Source: Stramenopiles sp. TOSAG23-2 (taxonomy: Eukaryota; Sar). From it: a stretch of 14,483 nucleotides of DNA. The stretch spans positions 1 to 14,483 of the forward strand of contig LT649756.1 in NCBI GenBank assembly GCA_900128395.1, in the 5' to 3' direction. Positions within the stretch are counted from its first letter, which is position 1. Every line of letters starts with the position of its first letter. The notes under the pieces are model-generated. The model was not told where the DNA came from, did not search any database, and saw only the letters and a program-made list of their open reading frames with translations. A program made the position numbers and the translations under genes. This document shows, piece by piece, positions 1 through 7,600 of this stretch.

Positions 1-114
1 CTCAAGACTAGCTAATTCTTTATTTGCTTCTTCTACACCAGATTTCTTATTATCCGTATCTGAATCGCTGTATGTTCCATCGCTCGTATAGGAATTATAT
101 GTTGCTGAAGACAT
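1..114 (-). CDS. N-terminal part of an unrecognised repeat-module protein (partial, runs off left edge)
   Basis: Reading the minus strand from the ATG at 114-112 gives 38 codons, open to the window edge. The start context is AAGAAAATGT, with A at -3, and an in-frame stop lies upstream near 166, so this ATG is the likely start. The protein begins MSSATYNSYTSDGTYSDSD and then enters KKSGVEEANKELASLE. That second stretch is identical to the module repeated in the secreted protein encoded at 826-2910. Unlike that protein, this one starts with a hydrophilic Ser/Asp/Thr/Tyr-rich segment and has no signal peptide. It is therefore probably cytosolic or nuclear, with a charged helical region to follow. 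The family is not recognised and most of the gene is outside the window. The frame is well supported by the identity of its repeat with the other gene. Confidence 0.72.
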   Translation of the reverse strand, partial: MSSATYNSYTSDGTYSDSDTDNKKSGVEEANKELASLE

Positions 115-825
115 TTTCTTCTTGTTGTTGATGTTATTGTTTGTGTATGTATGATTGTATCGAATTATTATTATTATTATATCTTTGTCCCTCAATCTCT
201 CTTCTAATTTGATCTGGTTTTAAATATGCCCGCTAAAATGTAAATCACATATATATATACATATATATGGCATCTATTTAATATATTATTAGAACAATTA
301 GCAAAGTGCCAAAATAAATATAAATATATAAATAAACAATAAATATTTGTCTAATAATAATAATAATCTATTATAATAATAGTAATTTATTATTTATTAT
401 TATTATATTTATTATAACCAACTGTCATTCTGGCATTCATCACGCATCCCAACTCCAAGTCTTTACTATTGTTGTATTGTGTGTATAGTGCTATACGGAT
501 ATCATGATATATCATAATGTATGATTAGCTAGAGCTAGCTAGCTGGGCTAGAGCTACCACCACACAGCATTTGTATGGAATTTTGATGCAATAAAATAAA
601 CCGGTACACTATTGTGTTTTTTGATGTAAAAATGTTAAAACAAATTTAAAATGACAAAAAAAAGAGGAACGAGGAACATGAGTGAAAAAAAGGGGACAAT
701 GAAGACAATTTTAACAAATTAATACTAAAAATGCAGATTTATTACTTGCCTGTATATTATATTGATTAGATCATATATACTAATATACATATATATTATA
801 GATATATATATATATACAACAGAAG
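115..825. promoter_or_regulatory. Divergent intergenic region with palindrome cluster and AT microsatellites
   Basis: This 711-bp stretch separates two genes transcribed away from each other and should hold both promoters. It is very AT-rich. It contains an ATT run (about 164-180), TA runs (about 249-268 and 801-816) and a TAA/TTA-rich block (about 355-420). A less AT-rich island at about 420-605 carries several dyads, described separately. Two short ATG-initiated frames (651-722 and 731-769) precede the gene at 826; they could be upstream ORFs if they are transcribed. I see no tRNA or other RNA gene and no convincing TATA box that can be told apart from the TA repeats. Confidence 0.6.
483..556. 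repeat. Cluster of short palindromes and a 10-bp direct repeat
   Basis: Several exact dyads lie within 74 bp: a hairpin GTATAG-TG-CTATAC (483-496), the palindrome ATATCATGATAT (499-510), the overlapping palindrome ATGATATATCAT (504-515), and AGCTAGCTAGCT (533-544). The 10-mer GCTAGAGCTA occurs twice, at 528-537 and 547-556. The cluster lies roughly midway between two divergent starts. The dyads are visible directly; a role as transcription-factor sites is an inference. Confidence 0.5.
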
Positions 826-2910
826 ATGGTCATTATGTATAAGATGGTACAAATGATAACATGTTTGTTACTTTTATCTTTGATGTTAATGCAAACAACA
901 AATAGTACAACATTACGAGCTTCTTCAGGTGCATCTGGACCTTCAGACCCCGATATTGTCCCAGTAGCAAAATTAGAAAAAGATGTAGCAGCTGAAGATA
1001 AATTAGCAGATGATGCTGCAAAGAAACTACGTTCTGATAAAGAAAAATTGAAAGCAGCAAAGACGGATTTAGCACAACAATTGGCCGAAGCAGCAAAAGC
1101 TACGGAGGAAACTCATGGTGCAGCGGAAAATGCTTTAGACCCGAAATTTGATAAAATGTTAAACGGCACCATGGTGGAGACAAAACAAGCAAAAGATGCA
1201 TTAAAATTGGTTAAAAAATTATCTGAAAACATGACTTTGGAACAATTAGATGCCATGTCATTAAAAAAAGAAGATGCAAAATTCAGAGAAGCGGAATTAG
1301 AACGATGTGCAATGAACGTAGCGCGATTAAAAATGAAATTCAACAATGTTACACACGCTGTTAAATTACAAAAACAGTTAAGTGTTATTGCTACACAAAG
1401 TTTACAACGTGCTTTGCACAGAGCTAACCAAGCAAATAAAAATGCACGCAATGCTCCACATATTGAGACGGCTACGATTGCTGTTCAACTGGAACGCGCA
1501 CAAAATGCAACGAAACGTGCACGCGTATTCTATATTGAATTGAAGAAACGAACTGCATTGACAAAACAAGCTGAAAAAGCAATGGCTGCAATGAAAGAAC
1601 GTGTGGAAGACCAAAAAGCACAATGTTCTGGTTTTGGTAAAAATTTAAAGCAAAAGAAAACGGAAGAGGTAGATGGTGGAGTTGATGCTATGCCAGCACC
1701 AGAGGAGATTAAAAAAGACCCAAAAAAGTTGCCACCATGGTTTCAATCCTTTTTAAAGAAGAATGGATGGAAAGGGCCGAATGAAAAGAAAGTTAATAGT
1801 CAAAAAAATGGAGGCACAAACATTGCATTTGTTGGTAAAGATGGAAAGAAAAAAATCTTAACTGATGCAAAACTTACAGTTTCTTTGCATATTAAACCTG
1901 TTCAAGGTAGCAAACAAGAAGCTGCAGCAACTGGTGCATCATCCGCTGCAACTGGTAGCGACGATGGGGATGAAGATGGTGATAGTAAGACTGGAAGCGC
2001 TGCGTCTGGAAGTGCAACAGGTAGTGACAATAATAATGATGAAGATGGTGATGATGATGAAAATAAATCTGATGAAAAAGAAGCAAAAGAAGATTCCTCA
2101 TCATCTGGTCCATCTGATGATTATAATAGGGACACTGCAACTGGTAGCGCTGCAAGTGGTGCAACCGGTAGTAGCAAACGTAGAAAAAAAACTGCAGCAA
2201 GTGGCGCAACTGGATCCAGTACAGGTAGTGCAACTGGCAGCAGTGCTAGCGGTGCAACTGGTGATGATAGTAATAGTAATAGTGAAGTAAAGAAAGTATC
2301 CACAAAACAATCTAAAGTTGATACTGAATTAAAAGAGGCAAATAAAGAATTAATTGGTTTAGAAAAGAAATTAAAAATGCCTGTTGAGAAAGCAAATAAA
2401 GAACCAACGTCAGAGGATGATAAGAAATCTGGTTTAGAAGAAGCAAATAAAGAATTAGCTAGTCTTGAGAAACAGTTAAAAATGCCAGTTGAGAAAGCAA
2501 ATAAAGAACCAACGTCAGAGGATGATAAGAAATCTGGTGTAGAAGAAGCAAATAAAGAATTAGCTAGTCTTGAGAAAAAGTTAAAAATGCCAGTTGAAAA
2601 AGAGCCACCAAGTGGTAAAGTCACTCCACAAAAAGAAACATCAAAAGGAGATGATCAAAACGATAAGAAAGCAGCAGCACCTGCTCCTAAAAAAGAGGAA
2701 GAGGAAGAGGAAAAACCATTGCCAAAAGCACCAAAAGCTGATAAAAAAGCAATTAGCGAAGAAGATAAAGAAGCAGTATTACAGGAAGGGACAAAAACAA
2801 ATGCAATTGAAGGCACTACCATTAAACCGAAAGTTGTTAAACAAGGTACTTTACAGAAAAATCCTTGTGGATGTTATGCTATGCCTCATTGCGCTTGTGA
2901 CAAGAGATAA
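826..2910 (+). CDS. Secreted coiled-coil / low-complexity repeat protein, unknown function
   Basis: This 694-residue protein starts with a signal peptide: a short polar start, then the hydrophobic core ITCLLLLSLMLM (11-22). Cleavage is probable near 25-30. No other membrane segment is visible. Residues about 45-280 are Ala/Lys/Glu-rich and look alpha-helical or coiled-coil, with cysteines at 161 and 267 and N-glycosylation sequons at N113, N135, N174 and N227. A short segment with aromatic residues (about 300-360) follows, then a disordered Ala-Thr-Gly-Ser and Asp/Glu block (about 365-485). Next come three copies of a 35-residue charged repeat (from 502) and a Lys/Glu/Pro-rich tail. The C-terminus is CGCYAMPHCACDKR, with cysteines at 681, 683, 689 and 691. 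The ATG at 826 (A at -3, G at +4) was chosen; Met4 and Met7 also keep the signal peptide. No family is recognised. A surface or extracellular matrix protein is plausible but only inferred. It ends in TAA. Confidence 0.88.
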   Translation: MVIMYKMVQMITCLLLLSLMLMQTTNSTTLRASSGASGPSDPDIVPVAKLEKDVAAEDKLADDAAKKLRSDKEKLKAAKTDLAQQLAEAAKATEETHGAAENALDPKFDKMLNGTMVETKQAKDALKLVKKLSENMTLEQLDAMSLKKEDAKFREAELERCAMNVARLKMKFNNVTHAVKLQKQLSVIATQSLQRALHRANQANKNARNAPHIETATIAVQLERAQNATKRARVFYIELKKRTALTKQAEKAMAAMKERVEDQKAQCSGFGKNLKQKKTEEVDGGVDAMPAPEEIKKDPKKLPPWFQSFLKKNGWKGPNEKKVNSQKNGGTNIAFVGKDGKKKILTDAKLTVSLHIKPVQGSKQEAAATGASSAATGSDDGDEDGDSKTGSAASGSATGSDNNNDEDGDDDENKSDEKEAKEDSSSSGPSDDYNRDTATGSAASGATGSSKRRKKTAASGATGSSTGSATGSSASGATGDDSNSNSEVKKVSTKQSKVDTELKEANKELIGLEKKLKMPVEKANKEPTSEDDKKSGLEEANKELASLEKQLKMPVEKANKEPTSEDDKKSGVEEANKELASLEKKLKMPVEKEPPSGKVTPQKETSKGDDQNDKKAAAPAPKKEEEEEEKPLPKAPKADKKAISEEDKEAVLQEGTKTNAIEGTTIKPKVVKQGTLQKNPCGCYAMPHCACDKR
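2329..2615 (+). repeat. Tandem 105-bp coding repeat, about 2.7 copies
   Basis: The units start at 2329, 2434 and 2539 (residues 502, 537 and 572). Each full unit encodes 35 residues beginning [L/V]-[K/E]-EANKEL and ending SEDDKKSG; the third is cut short after about 25 residues. Positions 2383-2433 and 2488-2538 are identical over 51 bases. Units 2 and 3 differ at about three bases over their shared length. The exact 105-bp period without frameshift, and the identity at synonymous positions, point to recent duplication or gene conversion. Part of the array, across the junction of units 2 and 3, is also found inverted at 1-54. Confidence 0.92.
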
Positions 2911-3585
2911 AAAAAGTAAAATATTTTTTATATTAATATCATACGCTCGTATATTTTTCAAAATATTTTAAATTTTATTCACAAATGTTTTTTATAATTA
3001 AAAATAAATTAATATAATTTTACTAAAAAATTATTTACCATATGAGAAGTAAAACTAATTATAACTTTACGTAGATTTTAACCAATTACACTTATATGCA
3101 TATTTAAATAATTACGAACCATAAAAAGAGAAGATATATTATGATAATAAACGCAAGTTTTTCTACACTAAACGAGGGGTATCTAAGATCTCTCTTTCAA
3201 GGATCTAGGAACTGCCAATGATTTATAGTAATATACATGCAACAACAACTTTTGTACATCAGCAGTATTCAAATACATTTTTGGTACACGTATTTTTCAC
3301 CCCTCTTCACACAGTTTTTGACAGGTTCTCGTACATACATATATATATAGAAAGACTTTTTCTTTGGTTCAAAAAGATTTTTTATAACTGCATATATCAG
3401 TAAATTACAATAATAAAAAAAAATAATAAAAATATTTTATTATAAATTATCATGTTATAAGAGTATTTTAAATACCGCACAGAGCCTAACTCTTAATAGA
3501 CTAAACACTCTCTAATAACAAACTCATAAAATGATAAAGCAAATATCTAACTGCTAATGTGTATATGCTATAGCTATATTTCTTT
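2911..3585. other. Convergent 3' intergenic region, no gene seen
   Basis: This 675-bp region lies between the 3' ends of the secreted repeat protein (plus) and eIF2 beta (minus), so it should contain both 3' UTRs. It is mostly A/T runs. AATAAA at 3003-3008 on the plus strand is a possible polyadenylation signal for the gene at 826-2910. A less AT-rich patch at about 3165-3330 has a short hairpin, AGATC...GATCT (about 3187-3207), and a 61-codon frame that I do not accept as a gene. I found no RNA gene. Confidence 0.55.
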
Positions 3586-4245
3586 TTATTTATTACGTAA
3601 TGCTCTTCTTTCACCTCTTTGTGTAGCAACGAAACCTTTCGATATTGTTGCTACAGTTCTCCTAGCTCCACATGAATTACATTCTACAAAAAATAAACGT
3701 GAGGCTTGTTCTTTAACTAAATTTGTATCTGGTGATTTGCACATTTTGCATGTAACGTATTCACCGATGTATTTTTTCAATAAAGATTCAATTTTCTTAG
3801 GGACAAATGTACCTTTGAAGATTAAACGTGCATTACCATCAGTAGATCCAGTTGTACCAAGTTCAGTAATAAAATATTGATATACATGGTCTGGTTTACG
3901 TTTAATAGTTTCACAAATTTCTGGAAAGTTCACCCACATACATTTTCTGGTACCAATTCTCATAATTTGTGGCGGCTTCAACTTGTACCGCTTCCTAGCC
4001 ATCAATTCAGGATTCTTCTCTTTCAAACTAGAATATATCCTGGTCAACATGGTTTCATATGAATATAAACCAGCTGCACTATCACTATCATTTGGACTAC
4101 CACCGACTGCACCACCTTTATCTTTGGATTTTTTCTTATCTTTCTTTTTCTTTTTTTTCTTCTTTTTTTTCGCCATCGATGCGAACATGTCCGTCATGTC
4201 CACATCTTGTATTTCTTCTAACGTTGCTGCTGGTTGTTCTGCCAT
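3586..4245 (-). CDS. EIF2S2: Eukaryotic translation initiation factor 2 subunit beta
   Basis: eIF2 beta is part of the eIF2 heterotrimer, which delivers initiator Met-tRNA to the 40S ribosome as a GTP complex. The 219-residue protein shows the family layout. A short acidic N-terminus contains a lysine block (ten Lys at 26-35, then further Lys to about 43). The conserved eIF2B/eIF5 core follows (about 60-160), with RKRYKLKPPQIMRIGTRK and the F/Y-rich KPDHVYQYFITELGTTGS segment. A C4 zinc-binding module closes it: C166-x2-C169 and C189-x2-C192, with CGARRTVATISKGF. It is shorter than human eIF2 beta (about 333 residues) and has one main lysine block where animal and yeast proteins have three; such blocks bind eIF5 and eIF2B epsilon. 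The start context AAAATGGC is good and the stop is TAA. The identification is firm. Confidence 0.97.
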   Translation of the reverse strand: MAEQPAATLEEIQDVDMTDMFASMAKKKKKKKKKKDKKKSKDKGGAVGGSPNDSDSAAGLYSYETMLTRIYSSLKEKNPELMARKRYKLKPPQIMRIGTRKCMWVNFPEICETIKRKPDHVYQYFITELGTTGSTDGNARLIFKGTFVPKKIESLLKKYIGEYVTCKMCKSPDTNLVKEQASRLFFVECNSCGARRTVATISKGFVATQRGERRALRNK

Positions 4246-4652
4246 TTTAAAAAATGATCTTTTACTGAGAAATATAACAATTATTTAATCAAATGACTAC
4301 TAGTGACAACTATTACGTCCATTGACAATCTATATATTTCATCAATCTATTTTGAATGATAAGTAATTTCTGGTGGTGGTGGATGAGGACGACATTCCCT
4401 TTGCTGTGTAGTGCCTTTGAACCGAAAAAGTGAAAAATAGCAGACGAAGACCAGTAAGAGTTTTTAATGGTTGTTTAGATGCCATTTATATTTTTTAAGG
4501 TAGAATCCAATATAGGCAAAATATATGTTCAAAGTACAACGTAAACGTATTTGTTTACACTGTTTATATTCTGAATTCTAAAAATTATAATTTCAATAAT
4601 AATTAGTATAATTCTAGAATAATAGAATGACTAGGTATTCCCACCTCAAAAC
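4246..4652. promoter_or_regulatory. Intergenic region between PPIP5K 3' end and eIF2 beta start
   Basis: Both flanking genes are on the minus strand. These 407 bp should therefore hold the 3' UTR of the PPIP5K gene (right part) and the promoter and 5' UTR of eIF2 beta (left part). A less AT-rich patch at about 4370-4460 is the likeliest promoter core. I see no RNA gene and no long repeat. Confidence 0.5.
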
Positions 4653-7600
4653 TCAAAAACTCACTGGTGAACTCTGGGGACTCGAACTTTTTGATTTTTT
4701 TGGAGTTACTGGAAGTTCATTCTTTGGTTCCTTAAACGTTTTTTTATTACTAGAGTTTTTATCTAATTTTGTTGATGATTGTGGACTTGTCGGTCGACTA
4801 TTTCTTGAGCCTCGACTACTTCGTCTACTTGGAGTTTTGCTACGTTTACCATCTATATCTCGATCAGAGGCACTATCTCCAGGAACATGAGACCATGCAT
4901 TACCCATATCAGATTCCTTTACCTTTGATAAAACACCTTTGATCATATTTTCAAACTCTGGGAATGTTAAATCTTGAATAACTACTAAATGTTCCACTGG
5001 CAACGTGTGATCTAAGCGATCACGCCAAACTTTAACTCGATATTTATGCATAACGTTTTGTGCCAAAGTTATTTCTTCTAGATTATCCTTGTTTTCTGAG
5101 GTTTTCGCTTCAATCGGTACAGGTGACATTCCAGAACTGAATGAAATTTCAACACGATATCGATTATTATTCAGCTCTTCATCATCAAGATCATCATCAT
5201 CAAGTCCGTCATCATCATCATCTTCATTATTATTCTCACGAACTTCTTCACCATTCATATAGTTGTTTGAAGCGCTATTAGCTCCATCGTGTTGCTCCTC
5301 ATTAGTATTTTCTTCAGCGTTTGAGTTGCCATTCATATTGTCATTATTTAATTCATTTGATAAATTCCTTGTAGCACCTTCTTGTTCAAGTTGTCTTTGC
5401 TCTACTTCTTCATCATCAAACTCTTCATCGTCTTCTTCTTCTTCTTCTTCATCATCATCATCATCAAGAATTTCATATAATCTAATAACAATATGAGTTA
5501 AATAATTTAATTCAGCACTCGAAGATAAAAATTTACGCGCTTCCTCGGATAATGGAACATTTCCATGCCTATCAGACACATTACCACTAATGTCATCTGA
5601 TAAGTCGACTAAGTTATCTACCATAGCACCAAATCGGAGTACATTCAACACCGCATGTACATGCGACTCGCTTGTAAAATACAATCTTGTACGCACGTGT
5701 CGGGAGAGACTTCTAATATTTAATTCGCTCATGTAGCTAGAATCTAACCGGTATACCGTTTCATGTTTAAATTCCGATCCTAAAGTAGCAGATGCAGCTA
5801 AATCAGCAATTATTTTACGCAGTAAACGTTGAGAAATTTTCGCACCAATGCCAATCTTTTCAGGTAATTGGCATCCATATTCTTGCGGGATAACAACATC
5901 TGCAAGCGCTTTTGCAAGCACGTATAGATCTGGTACCCCTTTAATATCCAATACAACGGCATGGTTATGCAACACGTCATATTTAATACAATCGTATATA
6001 TCAGGAATTTTGGATATATCCCATTTGATGCTTCCATCTTTTTTGCTTATTTTTTTTACCAAGTCATTCTCTAATTTTTGCCACCTCATTTTAATTAATT
6101 CGATCTCTTCGCCCCATTCATCAATATTAATTTCGATCGGAGTTACACCCGGCTTTTGTGAGGATTTTTTCGATGATGACCCACTGCGATTAAGGCGCTG
6201 TTTACGTTGATTGTTGACAATGTTAAGGACTTCAAGATCGGTTCCAACTGGAACATCTACAGATACGCTGCCGTTGTCATTTGCTCTTGAATTATTTGCC
6301 AAGCTATTGCTTATATGCTCCAAGGATGATGTAAATGACTTGATCAAGTTATACAACCTATGCAATGCATCATTCATATTCCCTAGAAAATCTAGTGCAG
6401 CTAAGACAGAATCGGATTTCGTTGGAGCAATTGCCACCTTTAACTCCGCAAGGGACATCTTTGCAGAAATATTTTTATGAAGTGACTTCTTTACCTGTTT
6501 CATATGACCAGATGCAGCGCTGGAATCATCTAATAAATCTGTGACATGCTCATCAGCTCGCACAAGACTGGTTATTATAGGTGGTAATGGACCTTCTAAA
6601 TTCAAAAAACCTTTTGCAAATGCAGCAGCTGTTGTCACCACGCGCCCTTCATCACTGCTGTAAATTTTTAAGTCATGCCGAAATGTTGAGTGCAAACGCA
6701 ACAATCCCGCGTTTTCACCAGGGTACAATTGGTTCCTACACCATACACCTAGTCTCTCGGCTTGTTTTCTACCTCGCGATGTTAAAACTCCACCCCATTT
6801 CACAATAACTTCGACTTTTGTTACTTCTTCTGTAAGTGCAATTGTCACTTTATTATTTGTATCATCATCTTTCATTTCCCAACTATTACCACTTTTTGGT
6901 GGTTTTGGGGAAATGTTTAGATTTGCATTTTGTACAATATTTAATGAACTAAGTCGTGATATCGACGGCAATGATTGGAATTGTTGTTCCTGGGTTGCGT
7001 TTTTCTCTTCATCAGTATTTCTATTTGGTGACGTACTGTTGTCCCGTTGTAAGTGACTCCTTTTAAATGCGCCATAGTTACCACCATTTGAAACGGCGGG
7101 AGCTGGTAACCGGACTGGGGAAAGCGGTATGTTTTTATTATTATTATCTTTATTATATAGTAAAGGGCTATTAAAGGCATTAGTAATTGGCGAACATTCT
7201 TCATCCACGTTGCTAAGATTAATTTTTTTCCACTCCATCGGTTTAATTTGAACTTTACGATTAATACCAGAAAAAGAACCACCACGATTTAATGCTCTTA
7301 ATAAATTTGTCAGACTTTCGATTTCCTTTTCCACATCTTCCATATCATCATCTTGATTAATATTATCATCGCTACTGCCATTACTTTTATCGTTGCCCAT
7401 ATTATTTCCTTTTTTTAACTCAACTAATATAGATTCAGCTGTTTTTACAACAGTTTGTAATTCAATAGAACTTTTCAATTTCAATTCATCTCGTGGAGAA
7501 GTTGCAAATTGTTTATGGAGTGATATCCATTGCGCGTTTTTCGTTTTGATTTTCAATTTTTCCTTCGGTGTACGATCACCATGTCGGAAAATGCCAATAA

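Noticed and set aside
1865-2290. 141-codon plus-strand frame overlapping the secreted repeat protein gene
   Set aside because: It is a frame-shifted reading of the low-complexity block, rich in repeated Val/Gln/Met, with no independent signal.
2121-2624. 167-codon antisense frame within the secreted repeat protein gene
   Set aside because: It is the mirror of the tandem repeats and the Ala-Thr-Gly-Ser block; its composition follows the sense codons and it has no domain.
3171-3219. Possible tRNA or small structured RNA in the less AT-rich patch
   Set aside because: Only a 5-bp AGATC/GATCT stem is present; there is no cloverleaf, no TTC-containing B-box-like arm and no clear boundary.
3218-3403. 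61-codon frame in the convergent 3' region
   Set aside because: No homology, no plausible domain, and it lies between two 3' ends; hydrophobic composition is expected from AT-rich DNA.
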